A stretch of 64,000 nucleotides of DNA, taken from Neoceratodus forsteri. Taxonomy: Eukaryota; Chordata; Ceratodontiformes; Ceratodontidae. The stretch spans positions 1,182,079,001-1,182,143,000 of the forward strand of contig CM028132.1 in NCBI GenBank assembly GCA_016271365.2, written 5' to 3'. Below, piece after piece: positions 1 through 11,815 of the stretch. The notes below the pieces were generated by a model. That model was not told where the DNA came from and made no database searches. It saw only the letters and a list, made by a program, of their open reading frames with translations. Made by a program: the position numbers and the translations under genes. Positions within the stretch are counted from its first letter, which is position 1; every line of letters begins with the position of its first letter.

Positions 1-900
1 AGCCACTGAGGACTCCAGGTAAAGAAGCTGCTACACACCCTTTCAAATGCCTGAAGATAGAAATATTTGTTTAATGGGCTGCAATTGGTCTTGTTATATA
101 TGAGCTCAGCATCTTTCGATGGCATAATTGTCTTTCGTATCCTGCTGAATTAAAATGAACTGCTTTGCTAATAATCTAAAGGACTTCTATAAATGAAAAG
201 GAGACATCTAGCCTTGTATTTTAGCTTACTAACTATGAAAGAGATGTTTTGGCTGTTTGCTCCAGCTTACGGACTACTGGACTCCCTGAGATAAATGACG
301 CCTTTGTAACAGTTGTGTTTTCCTTTTTAAGTTTATATTTAGCTGCTAAGTGAGGTTCTTTTTTTTTGCACAGAACTGAGCTGCTGAATGATTGTCTTGA
401 ATTTACTTATTTAGTACTGAAAACTAGTAAATTATCTTAGTTATATGTAATAACCTCACCGCTAAAATTGTTATTTATGGCCATTTAGATAGGAAAGTGT
501 ACGCTGAATTTGCATTATTCCTGATCTAAGCTTCTGGCAAGTGTGATGTCAGTTGTTTATATACATTGTATATTTGCATGGTTTGTTTTATGATGTTTTT
601 AGTATATTGTAATAGCATGTAGCTGAACAAAAAAATCCATTAACTAGTAAAAAATTGGTGACGTTATTAAATCCATCCCAAAAGTGACCTAAATTGTAAG
701 TGTGCTTTCAGAAAAACCCAACGGCTAAACGATCACCTGTTTATATCTTAACACATGCTTCTCAAGTAGATCTAATGTGTGAATATGTCAGTAGTTCTTA
801 ACTTGGAATAAGGTGTATTTACATGTTTGCTGCCCACAATATTTATATGGTAATAAGTTTATATGTTCCCATACATTAATTTCTTGTACTATTTACTGAA
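1..900. other. AT-rich sequence without recognisable feature
   Basis: No coding frame, RNA gene or recognised repeat family is visible. The sequence is AT-rich with short homopolymer runs, as expected of intergenic or intronic vertebrate DNA. An old decayed repeat cannot be excluded. Confidence 0.5.
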
Positions 901-904
901 TATA

Positions 905-2885
905 CTACACCTCCACTGGTCATGATAGTCCTATCCAAGTCCCTCTGCCTCAAATGGCATCTTCTCCCCATCCTCCATTTTATCTCAAGGCTGTGACGGT
1001 AAAAGAAATGCAGAGATTGCCAACTGGTCTCTCACCCTTTTCTAGTGCTGGCCTTGATGGCATGGAACCAAAGCTTCTCTGCCTTGGTGCTGCCTGCATT
1101 GCCTCCCCTGTGGTCCATATCGTCAACCTATCTTTAGCCTCTGGGGTTATCCCAGACTTGCGGAAGGTGGCACGGGTTGTCCCTGTGCTCAAACAGGGCA
1201 ACCCCGGGATCCTTGACAACTATCGTCTGATTGCCATTCTGCCTGCCATCAGCAAGCTCCTTGAGAAAGTTGTGGCGGGACAACTCTTGGATTATATCCA
1301 GGCTCATGAGCTTCTGTCTCCCTCGCAGCATGGCTTTTGAAAAGGGCACAGCACCACCTCTGCGCTGGTCTGTGTCACTTCTGGGATAAGGGCTGCTATG
1401 GACCAGGGCAGACTCTCTGGGGCCATCTTTATTGATCTCTCTAAAGCCTTTGACCTTGTTGACCATGCCTTGCTATGCTCTCAACTTGGGTCTTTGGGCT
1501 TATCCCCTCCGGCCCTGAGTTGGTTCTCCAACTACCTTCATGGAAGGCAGCAACTGACCAAATATAGTAAGGTGCTTTTGGAAGTCACCCCGTGTCCTCA
1601 GGGGTCCCCAAGGGGTCAGTGCTTGGGCCCCTGCTTTTTTCCATCTTCATCAACGACCTTCCCTCCTCGGTGGCCTCCTGCAGGGCTGTCCTGTATGCTG
1701 ATGGCCTTGTTATCCTCACTCATTCAAAGGATATTGGGGTCATTAACCACCAACTGAGTGAGGGTTTCAGGAGTGTCCATTCCTGGATATCATCCCATAA
1801 ACTGGTCCGAAATCTTAAAAAGACCCAGGCCATGCTGTTCGGTTCCCTGGCCAAGTTAAAGGCCTCCTCTGTTCCTATGTGCATCTCGGGTATTGATGGC
1901 ACTCCTGTTCTCACCACCGATTCTGTCAAATACCTTGGAGTGACACTTGACCCGCAGCTCGATCTTGGTCAGCATATCCAAAATGCGTGTAGAGCTGTTA
2001 ACTGGAAATTGGGTCTGGCTTACAGGGCAAAGAATAACCTTACTCCAGCTGCTCGCCTAGCACTGTCTAGAGGGGTGTTTCTACCATCCCTCTGTTATGG
2101 GCTCCTTTTGTTTGCCAATACCTCCAAGATCCACCTCTCTAGATGGACCGTTGCCTATAACATCTGCCGTTTTGCTCTTGGAGTCCCTCGTCTCACTCAC
2201 CACTGTGATCTGTACAGTAAGCTCAACTGGCTCTCCCCGCCCAATTATTTGAATTTTGTTGTGGGCAGTTTCACGGGTAAGGTACTGGGTACTGGCACCC
2301 CGGACTGGCGGAGCTCCTTGTGCCAGCAGCCCCGCTACCTACCCGCTAAGGTCACTAGGCCCTGCTATCCTTAAGGTTCCTCCTACTCGTACCAAAATGG
2401 GGGACAGGGACTTTGCGGCATGTGCCCCTAGACTGTGGAACTCCTTTCCTGTCCAGGTCCGGACCTCCTCCAAGTCGGGCCTACACACCTCCCTGTGGAA
2501 CCACTTGAAGCTCTCGTCAGTATGTAACTGTATTAACCCTCCCTGATTAGCCTGGTCCTCTGCACAGTATACTTGAAGTGTATTCATTCCATGTATCTTG
2601 CAAATGTGTAAAAATTTTGTATATATCTGTATATATATTGCTGGTGACGTTGTGTCTGTGACGCTGTACCTTAGCATATTGACTATGATTACTGTTGTGA
2701 CCTGAGATATCTTACTATGTATGTTATGCTTCTCCTGACATCTGTGTATCTGCCCTACTTGCTTCAAATTGTACTCTGTATGTTCTTTGATTTCCTGTGC
2801 TCTCCTGGGTCGTACCTGAAAGTAGGCATGTGTTTGTCTAGTGTACTTACCTGGTTAACAAAAGCTAAATAAATAAAACCTAATT
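905..2885 (+). mobile_element. LINE (non-LTR retrotransposon), RT and 3' end, inactive
   Basis: This is the RT half of a non-LTR retrotransposon, which copies its own RNA into nicked target DNA. Residues at about 1150-1340 form the first RT block (DNYRLIAILPAISKLLEK). A stop near 1338 follows. Palm motif A (FIDLSKAFDLVDH) lies at about 1427-1465. The GVPKGSVLGPLLF block crosses a frame change near 1592. The catalytic YADD reads YADG at about 1696-1707, so the polymerase site is lost. A KYLGVTLD motif (about 1930) and a thumb/C-terminal region follow to about 2500. The 3' terminus has the words GGTTAACAAAAGC and AATAAATAAA at 2850-2880; the same ending occurs at 20.8-20.9 kb, so the two are one family. 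I place it in the L2/CR1 superclade without a firm family name. The endonuclease half is absent (5' truncation). Confidence 0.85.
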
Positions 2886-2889
2886 TCTA

Positions 2890-3155
2890 CATTTATTCTA
2901 ATATTCCAATTCTAATTTCCATAGGGAACCACTAAATACTTATTTACTATCATATCTAATTCATTATCAAGATGCAGAAACCTTGTCATGAGTTCAGTCC
3001 CTCTTATTTGGTATCCAAACACATAAACACATATTAGCCATTTTGCATATATCTACATCCAGGTAAGGCGGCACCACTGTTAGAGGACCAAAGGGGGGGA
3101 GGGGAAGGCGGAGAGAAGGAAGGAATGGGGGGTTGAATCCCAACATCCTTACATT
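2890..3155. other. Spacer between two LINEs
   Basis: Short AT-rich stretch followed by a purine-rich run at about 3090-3130. No feature recognised. Confidence 0.4.
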
Positions 3156-3521
3156 TTAATTCATAGAATCATAGAAATCTGCCAGCAGAAAAGGACCCCT
3201 CAACCCATCCAGTCTGCCCGTAACCCCCCCCCAGGAAGACCCACTCCCTCCCTTACCAGCTTGCCCTTTGCTCACTAGGCCCATATGCATGTCCCAGACT
3301 CTTTTAAAGTTGTCTACTGTATCCGCCCCCACCACCCAATCTGACAGCCTGTTCCATCGCTGTACCACCCTCTCGGTAAAGAACCTCCCCCGATGTCCCC
3401 TCTGAATCTGCTCCCCTCTAGTTTGTAGGTATGCCCCCTAGTGGAATTGTTCTTACTCAGTTTGAAGATGCTGTCAACCCTTAACCTATTTATGCCCTTC
3501 AAGTATTTGAATGTCTCCACC

Positions 3522-4860
3522 TTATCCCCCTCCTCTCCTCCAGTGTGTGTACAGGCCCAGTTCTCCCAGTCTTTCCTCGTATGACCTCCCCTGCAACCCC
3601 CACACCATTTTGGTTGCTCCTCTCTGGACCCTTTCCAACCTATCCTTGTCCCCTTGCAGGTATGGCCTCCAGAACTGGACCCGGTATTCCATGTACGGCC
3701 TGACCATGGTTTTGTATAGAGGCAGGATCACCTCCCTTCTCCTGCTTGTGAAACCCCTCCTTATGCATGCCAACATTCTTAGTATCTTTCCGGCTGCTCT
3801 GTCCCACTGACTCCGGACTTTCAGATTGTCGGAAATGGGTATCCCCTGGTCTTTTTCCTGTTCTGTTCCCCCGCTGGTTATCGCTTTTGGGTTTACACCC
3901 AATATGCATAATTCTGCACTTTTTTGTTGTTGAACCGTAGCTGCCACCTTTCTGACCACTCCTCCAGCCTGACCAAATCCTCCACCCCCGCCCTCTGCCT
4001 TATCAACCCTGTTACTACATATCTTCATGTTGTCCACAAACAGACACACCTTCCCCCGTAGACCCTCTGTGATGTCCCCAACGTATATGTTGAAAAGTAT
4101 GGGTCCCAACTCAGACCCCTGGGGAACCCCACTCATCACCGTTTCTTTTTTCGAGTGCACCCCATTCACAACAACCCTCTGTGTCCTCCCCTCCAACCAA
4201 TGCCCTATCCAGTTCATGAACTTGCTCCCCACTCCCAGGCTTTCTACCTTACCTATCAGTCTCCTGTGTGGGATGGTGTCAGATGCCTTCCTGAAGTCAA
4301 GGTAGGCCATGTCCACTTCCCCACCCTGGTCCCATATTTCTGTCACTCTGTCAAAGAATTCAGTCAGATTGGTCTGACAAGACCTACCACCTGTGAATCT
4401 ATGCTGATTGTTATTTAGGAGGCCTTCCCCCCTGCAGATATTTAATCAGCCTTTCCTTAACCAGTGTCTCTATTAGCTTGCCGACCACAAGGTAAGGCTA
4501 ACCGGTCGGTAATTTCCCAGTCCCCCCTTATGTAAAGGTACTACCTCAGCCTTTTTCCAGTCCCCAGGAACCCTTCCCTTGTGCAGTGACAGGTTAAATA
4601 GCCCCGTGAGTGGTGTTGCCAATTCCCATTTTAATTCTTTGAGCATCCTCGGGTGGATCCTGTCTGGTCCCTGTCGACTTATCCATCCGTAGCTTTCCCA
4701 TTTCTTCCAGTACCCTAGTCTCCACAAAGGGGCTTGAGTCCATCTCCCTACCCTTCCTCCCCCTATTATCTAATTTTGGCCCATCCCCCTCCATCACCAT
4801 GAAGACCGATGTGAAGTATCTATTTAGGACATCAGCTTTTTCTATGTCATCCTCCACCAG
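3522..4860 (-). pseudogene. CR1 ORF2 reverse transcriptase region
   Basis: The minus-strand frame 4346-3522 carries the RT palm and thumb: YLDFRKASDTIPH, then GVPQGSELGPILF, then an altered catalytic box (FVDN for FADD), then the CR1 thumb motif GTEQEKDQGI and the connection motif TSRRREVILPLYKTMVRPYMEY. Upstream pieces 4727-4473 and 4857-4594 give the fingers (GDWKKAEVVPLHKGG, NYRPVSL). The lost aspartate and the frame breaks make it a pseudogene. Confidence 0.88.
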
Positions 4861-5154
4861 TGCTCCCCCTTGAGCCTTATAATCCCGTGCTTCCCTTTCT
4901 TTCTGTCACTCAGGTATCTGTAAAACCTCTTGTCTCCCCTTTTCACCTCCCTTGCTATACGCTTTTCTGTTTCAGCCTTCGCCTGCCTGATCACCTTCCC
5001 CATTGCATTTAGTTTTTCCTTATACACCTCCCTGTCTGTCTCCCTCTGCGATGCCTTATATATCCTGAATGCCCTCCTCTTCTCCCTAACTGCATTCCTC
5101 ACCTCTGGTGTAAACGAAAGCGGTTTCCTTCCCCCCTTCTTCTTGCTCAGCATC

Positions 5155-6025
5155 CTAATGCATAGCTCTGTAGCTTTCAATATTCCCCCCCACATCTTCC
5201 AGGTTCTCCTTCCCCTCCTGGACCAATGCCCTCACCCTCCTAAAATCTGCCTTCCTAAAGTCTAGCACCCTAGTGTTTGAGCTGCCCTTCTCCTTCCCCT
5301 TTCTGATTCTAAATGTTACCGTCCTATGGTCACTGTCACTCAAGTTTTCCCCAACCCTTACCCTGTTGACACTGTACCCATTTGTCATAACTAGGTCAAG
5401 TATGGTCCTCCCCGTAGTAGGTTCTATTACCTATTGGTTGATGAGTACCTCCTGCAAGGCTTCCAGTAACTCTCTACTTCTATCCATGGCTGCTGCCGGG
5501 ATGTCCCAATCTACGACTGGCAGATTTAGATCTCCCAACACCATGATTTCCCCTTTGCTGGCCATTTCCTGTATCTCCTTACCCACCTGTCTGTCTGCTT
5601 CATCCCCTTGATTCAGTGGGCTGTAGACCACCCCTACCTTCACTGCCTTCCCTCCTGCTCTGTTTAAAGTCACCTATAGGGTCTCCGCAGGCCCATCCCC
5701 CCACACACATCATCGCCCTAATACCCTGTTTTACATAAAGGGCAACCCCCCTCCCTTTCCCTGTCCTGTCCCTCCTGTATAGAACATACCCAGGTATTTC
5801 TGCCTCCCAGCTGTGGTTTTCAGTCCACCAGTTCTCCATAACTGCAACTAGGTCCAGGTCATCCTCCGCCACTGTTGCCTGCAGTTCTCCTATCTTATTA
5901 CCCAGACTCCTGGCATTTGTCAGCAAACCCCTCCACCAGCCCCTCCCCTCTCCCTCCCCCCTGTTGGCTTCTCTTGCCCCCGTCTGGGGGGGAGAGCGAG
6001 TTAGGCCAGTTCCTCCCATCCCCAC
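5155..6025 (-). pseudogene. CR1 ORF2 endonuclease (APE) region
   Basis: Three minus-strand frames (6025-5600, 5673-5431, 5388-5155) together give an APE-type endonuclease, the enzyme that nicks genomic DNA to prime reverse transcription. Visible motifs are LLTNARSLGNK near the start, MENWWTE in the second strand, GDLNLPVVDW (catalytic D and N) at about 5540, and a terminal SDHRTVTF (catalytic DH) at about 5325. The frames are joined only across shifts, so no intact protein is made. It lies directly upstream of the RT part. Confidence 0.8.
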
Positions 6026-6057
6026 TGGGCTACACCTAGCTTCGCCCTCCTCCTATC

Positions 6058-6235
6058 CTAGTTTAAAGCACTCCCTAGTATTTTATCTATATAGCCCTGT
6101 AGCTTCCCCCTCAGAATCCTAGCTCCCTCGTCATTTATATGCAACCTGTCCCTCGCATACAGACATTGATCTAACCATGTGTCTTCCCAATCACCTATAT
6201 ATTTGTAGCCCTCCCTCCTATACCACTGTTTTTAT
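6058..6235 (-). pseudogene. CR1 ORF1 C-terminus, esterase-like tail
   Basis: An open minus-strand frame reaches a TAG at 6060-6058 and carries DRLHINDEGARIL near its end. CR1-family ORF1 proteins often contain an SGNH esterase-like domain whose last block has a D-x-x-H-x-N motif, and this stretch fits it. It sits directly upstream of the endonuclease frame, the normal CR1 order. Only about 58 residues remain, because the next sequence toward 6240 is a different element. The domain assignment rests on this one short motif. Confidence 0.5.
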
Positions 6236-6289
6236 TAATTATATTTTTATTTTTAATGTGTCTACATTAATTTATGTATATCCACATTT

Positions 6290-6930
6290 ATCTCAAAAAT
6301 ATAGATCTATTCCATCCTTTAGGGCCTGGATATCTTAGGGCCCCTAACTTATAGATCCAAAAAGCTTCCTTCCTGCACAGTAGTAAATCCTGATCCCCTC
6401 CCCTCAGTCCAAGGACCACTTTTTCTATTCCTTGGAATGTGAATCTGTGGTCTCCCTTATTTTCATTAACCTGGATGTGTTGTCCAGTGCATTATATGCA
6501 TCCATTCCACAAATCGAGCAGAGATGTTCTCCTATTCTGTTTTTAAAGAGCCTCTTCATTTTCCCAACACAGAAAGCTGTGCAACAGCATGTTGCCAGGT
6601 ACACCACTCCCTGGGTGCTGCAGTTAATAAATTGCTTAATTTCATACTCTTTACTATTGTTAACCCGTGCTAAAAGTTTTAGACTTGTTTACATGTTGGC
6701 AGTATACACATCTGCCACATGGGCAGCAGCCTTGTGGTTGTGCAGGCAGCCAGGTTGGTGTACGTGGCATTTCTGTCTGGAGGAAGCTGTGTACAAGGCG
6801 GTCCCTCAAATTTGTACCATACCTGTACATCACCCTGGGTGGTAATCTGGCAATTTCCATTAATGCTGGCTCTGTTTCAAGAACTGGCCAGAAAAATTAT
6901 AGAAAAAGCTTCAAGAAAATGTAGTGTTTC
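6290..6930 (-). mobile_element. Penelope-like element fragment (GIY-YIG endonuclease end)
   Basis: Minus-strand frames 6860-6660 and 6607-6425 fit the C-terminal part of a Penelope-like retroelement protein. Its signs are NLRDRLVHS, then the cysteine linker CGRCVYC, then VYLATCCC with VGK...R...EHL of the GIY-YIG nuclease. Further frames toward 6300 read like the conserved C-terminal tail. The catalytic tyrosine of the second half-motif appears to be Cys (FCVGK), and frame changes separate the parts. The RT domain, which would lie at higher coordinates, is absent. Confidence 0.7.
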
Positions 6931-6999
6931 CTTTTGATACCTGATGATGATATATAAAAATATGGTTACTCAACATATAAACAAACAATGAACTACTGC

Positions 7000-7470
7000 T
7001 GGCCCAATGATATGGCAGCTGAGTGACGTGCTGCCATCAAGGAGACTTGGGTTCAAGAGTATACTCAAGCACTCAGGACCTGTGCTGTATGTTAATGCTG
7101 CCAAGGAGACCACTCTTACAACTGCGGATCATGGTTCCCATACCCTGAGGATGTGAGACCACTCTTACAACTGTGAGAGTGGTCTCCACATCAGTATTAA
7201 TATATTATTCATCAAGGTCAGTCAATAATATATGAAAACACATTTTTAAACTCCCCCAAATGAGCCCGCTTCCAGGGTACCTGCACATAAGACACTCCTT
7301 ACAGAATAAGAGCATCTTACACACAGGGGAAGGCGTGCTCTGATTGGTCAGAAGCACTGCCCCCCACCTCCACTCTGTAATGAGGTTATGTATGTGCGTG
7401 CTGCACAGTGGCACACAGTGTAGTGTACTCTTTACAGTGAAGGACTATGAGCCAGGAGTGGCTGGCTCAG
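7000..7470. repeat. Uncharacterised repeat with hairpin, partly shared with 50.6-50.96 kb
   Basis: The first 110 bases contain a possible tRNA-like head (TGGCAGCTGAGTGACG, then TTGGGTTCAAGAG). A hairpin follows at about 7150-7190, where GAGACCACTCTTACAACTG pairs with GAGAGTGGTCTC. The part at about 7270-7350 resembles 50840-50910: both have TTCCAGGG, then CAGAATAAGAG, then CACAGGGGAAGG with the same spacing. A related hairpin word occurs at 41100-41140. I cannot name the family. Confidence 0.4.
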
Positions 7471-7689
7471 ATCACAACTTAGTCACTGGTTCTGCGGCTT
7501 TTTTTTAGATGTGTGATTTTAAAGTCTCAAAACAATGCAAGTGTTGGCTATTGTCTCCAGGCCAGCAGACAACATTATTGGCTTCTGGACCCTTGCCAGC
7601 CTGTATGATTAGTTAATTTTCTTCAAAAAAGGCGGTTTCCATTTCCTACTTCTGTGAGGTAACGCTTCAGCTGGGTATTAACTATTGCT

Positions 7690-8268
7690 TCATGATGCCA
7701 GCAGGAGGTAAGGTTCCAATGAGGAGGAAATGCAGGGTTTGCCAGAGACCCCTTCAACCAACTACTGTGGGCCGAGTTTGTCTAAACCATTTCTACAAAC
7801 TGACCATGCCAGTGCTATACCTTTGTAGAACATCCGTAGGGCAAAGATCCTTCCGCTACCGTGCCCCTCTCTAGCTCAGCACGTTACCACCCTCACTCTC
7901 CCAGACCCATAGCATCTCACTATTCAAAACAGGCCTTAAAGCTCAACTACTGGAGAGTGCTAAATGTGACTGTGGCTAACGCTGCCCACCCTCTTTGCTC
8001 CCAAATCCTCCAGATTTCCTGACACAGGGCCTCTCTAGACCCTATGAAACGGCATCTTACAAGTCTCTGTCTAGGGATTCCAAGAATGCTACGTAATTAC
8101 CTCACAAGCTAAATAAGTTCAAGTCTGGACTGCTCTGTCAATACTGCCTGTTTATGTTCATCTTTGACTGTATTTGTTTATCCAACCCCCTGTAACCGAC
8201 GTGGAGCCTTTGCAAAAGAGTCTGTGACTCAAAGGATTGTAATTCCGATTGTATTCAATAAATAAAAA
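7690..8268 (+). mobile_element. LINE 3' end fragment
   Basis: The frame at 7692-7874 ends GQRSFRYRAPL and, after a stop, continues with SLFKTGLKAQLLE at about 7915-7955. This is the usual C-terminal block of L2/Rex-like ORF2 proteins. The 3' end carries AATAAATAAAAAAAAA at about 8255-8270. Upstream domains are absent, so this is a 5'-truncated copy. Confidence 0.6.
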
Positions 8269-8379
8269 AAAATACCATGGCTGGCCTTTCCATCCAGCTC
8301 TGAACAAGAGTTGAACACTGTCACTCAGCACACAGAGGATGCTAATTTCCAGATATCAGAGGATCCATCCAAGAAGATC

Positions 8380-9110
8380 AGTGACGTGTTTCAGGGGGCT
8401 ACGCTTCTCAATCCACAGCTAGCAGTAAGCCTAAACAAGGCATTTGAGCAGGACGAGACAAAGGGGGGTATTAAGTAGGCAAGATTAAAGGAGGTGGGGA
8501 ACACAGAAGTTAAAAATAAGGGAGGGGGTAAGGCATGGAGAGCCATGTACGCCAATGTACAGAGTCTCAGAAACAAAATTCCAGACCTGGAAGACATTAT
8601 GGTGGAGGCTATCCCAGATTTGGTGGCCATAACGGAGTTGTGTACTGAGCAATATAACTGGGACATGACCACACCTAGATACTGTCTGTTCAGGAGAACA
8701 GGGTGTGTGAGGGATGGGGTTGAACTGTATGTGAAGGAGGGAATCAAGGCCCTGAAGGTACAAGGGCACTCAAAGGAAAAGGAAGGGCTTGAGGTGCTGT
8801 GGGTTATCTTGGAGACAGACTTTAGGAAGAGGAGTTAAGTAGGGTACTTGGGGAAGCATCATCAAAGTGGCAAGTAAGGGGGAGATGCAGCTAGCTGGTT
8901 ATCAGATGTGGAGTGGAGTCTTCCAGATACAGGTTCCGCAAGGATCAGGGCCATCCTTGACTCCCTACAAGGGTTTTTTTCTCAGACAGCTAGTCAAAGA
9001 ACCAACTAGGTAAGGGGCAGTGCTGTACCTGGTGCTTGCAAACAGGGACAGCATGCAGAGTCCCAGCAAGCAGTCCTCCAGGTATCAGTGATCACCATAC
9101 AGTGTGGTGC
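8380..9110 (+). mobile_element. CR1 fragment: ORF2 endonuclease
   Basis: The frame 8494-8838 gives the N-terminal part of a CR1 APE endonuclease: AMYANVQSLRNK, DLVAITELC, RRTGCVRDGVELYVKEGIKAL. This parallels the motif order of the CR1 at 5.2-6.0 kb. Past the stop at 8836, decayed frames continue to an SDHHTVWC-like end at about 9085-9108, the end of the domain. It stops abruptly against the antisense L2 element and has no RT. Confidence 0.75.
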
Positions 9111-9111
9111 A

Positions 9112-11250
9112 ACATAAAGACAAGGCAAGGCAAAGTTTAATTATAGGATGCCCAATCCCGGAGGCTCTGGGCACCTTACATAAAAACACAGGCAGTGTAT
9201 TAAGTAAAACATACATGACAAATAAAACCACAACAAGCAAAACAATAAACTTCAGAAATAACATTTAACATTTAACTTTTAGTTGGCAGTTTCTTAGGGC
9301 TGGTCAGATGGATTCAGCAGGGAAAGCCATAGTGAACAAACAGGCCTTGAAACTACTCTTAAACTTCTCGACCGATGGGACCTCGCTGAGAACAGCTGGA
9401 AGAGAGTTCCATAGGATCAGTTCAACGACACTGAAAGCCCAGTCACCGGAGTTTCTTAGTCTGGTCCTAGGAACTTCAAGGAGGCCCCTGGTTGAGGAGC
9501 GGAGGAAGCGGGCTTAGGTGTCAGGTATTAGGAGATTGACCAGGTAGCCAGGGCCAAGTCCATGTTGGGCCTTGTAAGTGAATAAACTCACCTTGAAGAT
9601 AACCCTCCACCTGACCGGCAGCCAATGCAGAGCATGCAGCACTGGGGTCACATGGCTGGACCTGGAAAGGCCAGTCAGCAACCTGGCAGCTGCGTTCTGC
9701 ACCAACTGCAGCTAGTGAAGGGTATCTCCAGAGACCCTGAAGTAGAGAGCATTGCAGTAATCCAGCCTGGATGTCACAATGGCATGTACCAGTGTGGGCA
9801 GGTCTTCGGGCAGAACTAGGGGCTTGATCCTGGCAATGTTCCTCAAGTGATAAAAAAACGTTTTGGACAACAGCCGACACCTGAGCTTCATGTGTCAGTC
9901 TGTCATCCAGGAACACACCCAGATCTCGCACCCTAGAGGAGGCTATTGACGACGAGGTTCCCAGGAATAAACCAGTGACCACTTCAGAGGCACTCCCATC
10001 ACACCCTCATCCCGACTCAATCACTAGGACCTCCATCTTATCTGGGTTCAGTCATAACCAGCTGGACGATATCCAATCTTTATCTCGGCCAGGCAGCTAT
10101 TTAGCACTTCAACAGCATTCGGTGTTCCAGGGGCAAAGGACAAGTACAATTGGGTATCATCTGCATAGCAGTGAAAACCCACATTGTACTGCGTAATGAG
10201 CTCACCCAGGGGCAGCATGTACACTGCAAATAACATCGTCGACAAGATCAATCCCTGAGGTGCTTCACATGGTAGGAACTTAAGGGAGGAGGAGAAATTC
10301 CCCATTACCACCTATTGCTTCCTGCCAGAGAGATAGGACTCAAACCAGCTGATGACCGTGCCGGTGAGTCCACAAAACTCTCAAAGGTGATCAAGAAGCA
10401 CAATGTTATCTACAGTGTCAAAAGCTGATGAGAGATCAAGGAGAACAAGAATTGACCTGTCTCCTCTATCTCTAGACCTGAGGAGGTCATTGTGCACCCT
10501 AACTAATGCTGTTTCGGTGCTATACCTGGCTGTGAAACCTGACTGGAGTGGCTCATAGATGTCAAAGGCCATGAGGTGCTCCTCGAGCTGCTGTGCCACA
10601 GTTTTCTCAACAGCAAAGGTTGAAAATTGGGCGGTAATTCACCAGGGTATCTGGGTTGAGAGATAGCTTCTTCAGAAGGGGTCTCACCTGAGCCTCTTTC
10701 AAGGCCTCCAGAAAGACCCCCTCTAACAATGAACACCGGACAATCCCGATGAACACTGGGCCAATGGAACCAACACATCTCAGCAAGAAATGAGTTGGTG
10801 CTGGGTCCAGTCCACAATATGTGTGTTTCAGCTTCTAGATGACCTCAGTGACCTCAGCCACCCCCACCGGTTTAAACTCATCCCAGACAAGTGGAGTGCC
10901 TCTGCTACACCCAGGCCGATCACTGCAAGTCACAATGCTGCTCGTTGACAGAATCCATTCCAGGTAGCGGAGACTCTGTCTGAGAAGAACTGAGCAAACT
11001 CATCACATAAAGTGGTTGAAAAAGCTTTTCTTGGCTGCAGACAGACCAGATGAAGAAGTCTGTCGACAGTCCAAAAAAGCTGAGGTGGTCGGTTCTTCCC
11101 GGCAGCAATCTCCCTGGACAGGAACTCTGCCTTCTTACTGTTGAGTGCCCCCGGTACTCCAAATCATGGGCTCGCAGAGCCAGCCTGTCCACATCCGACC
11201 GTGTCTTCCGCCAACAACGTTCCAGCTTCTGACCCCTGATCTTCATCGCC
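9112..11250 (-). mobile_element. L2-like LINE, antisense, RT to 3' end
   Basis: Minus-strand order is: upstream part 11246-10503; RT blocks at 10599-10381 (TALVRVHNDLL, LLDLSSAFDTVD); palm and catalytic box at 10311-10048 (FAVYMLPLG, then HCYADDTQLYLS with an intact YADD); and a C-terminal domain at 9705-9514 (VQNAAARLLTGLSR, LHWLPVRWR, FTYKAQHGLGPGYL). The C-terminal words are diagnostic of the L2 group in vertebrates. Several shifts and stops break the frame. A tail with GCCTTGCCTTGTC is at 9120-9135 antisense. The endonuclease is missing. Confidence 0.87.
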
Positions 11251-11359
11251 TTGAGATCCCCATCAAACTAATCCTATACCCTACTTGGTCATAATTCTCA
11301 AACGAGAAATTTGAATTCAATGAATTTACTACATGTAACACTCCATTCGTAGTGTAGGT

Positions 11360-11815
11360 GTCAGTGTGGCTCAGTTGGTAGCACATCCTCCTCTGGACCA
11401 GAAGGTCATGGGTTCTCGTCCCACACCGGGATTGGACTTGCACCTAAAAATCGCTGGCATCTGAGTGCAGTATTGGGGGTGCTGTACTGCTGGGGCGTGC
11501 CGTCCTTTGGATGAGACGTTAAACCGAGGTCCCTTCTGCCCATCCTGGTGTTGTCCTGGTGGGTGTCCAGGTGGAAGTAAAAGAACCCAGGGCACTCTTC
11601 GCAAAGAGTAAGGAACATTCCCGGTGTCCCGGCAAACATTCCCTTTCCCATAAACCGGTTCATGCAATTATCCAGGCTGTGTGTGGGTGATGATGTGCGA
11701 TATGGCCGCCACCACACATTCAGTCACTTCACTACCAGTCTAGCATTGCTTGTAAAGCGCTTTGGATGTATGAAAAAGTGCTATATAAATGCTGATTCTT
11801 CTTCTTCTTCTTCTA
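11360..11815 (+). mobile_element. V-SINE-like tRNA-derived SINE with L2-type tail
   Basis: The head has tRNA promoter boxes: TGGCTCAGTTGGTAGCA at about 11369 (A box) and GGGTTCTCGTCCC at about 11409 (B box). The body contains TTGGATGAGACGTTAAACC at about 11507-11525, a word I associate with the V-SINE group. The tail is GTAAAGCGCTTTGGATG...GCTATATAAATGCTG at 11752-11795, the 3' end used by L2-type LINEs for mobilisation, ending in a CTT repeat. About 450 bp and apparently full length. No clear target-site duplication was found. Confidence 0.75.

Larger units (their letters stand above)
3156..6238 (-). mobile_element. CR1 LINE, long antisense copy (ORF1 end, endonuclease, RT, 3' end)
   Basis: Reading on the minus strand from 6238 down, the copy holds the last residues of ORF1, an AP-type endonuclease (about 6025-5155), a linker and the RT (about 4860-3522). 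It ends in a CR1 3' terminus at 3160-3185, whose antisense reads TTCTATGATTCTATGA. This octamer-like tail is typical of vertebrate CR1. The RT keeps palm A (YLDFRKASDTIPH) and the GVPQGS block, but the FADD catalytic box is FVDN, so it is inactive. Stops and frame changes break it into at least six frames. At about 3 kb it is the longest CR1 here; most CR1 copies are heavily 5' truncated. Confidence 0.9.
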
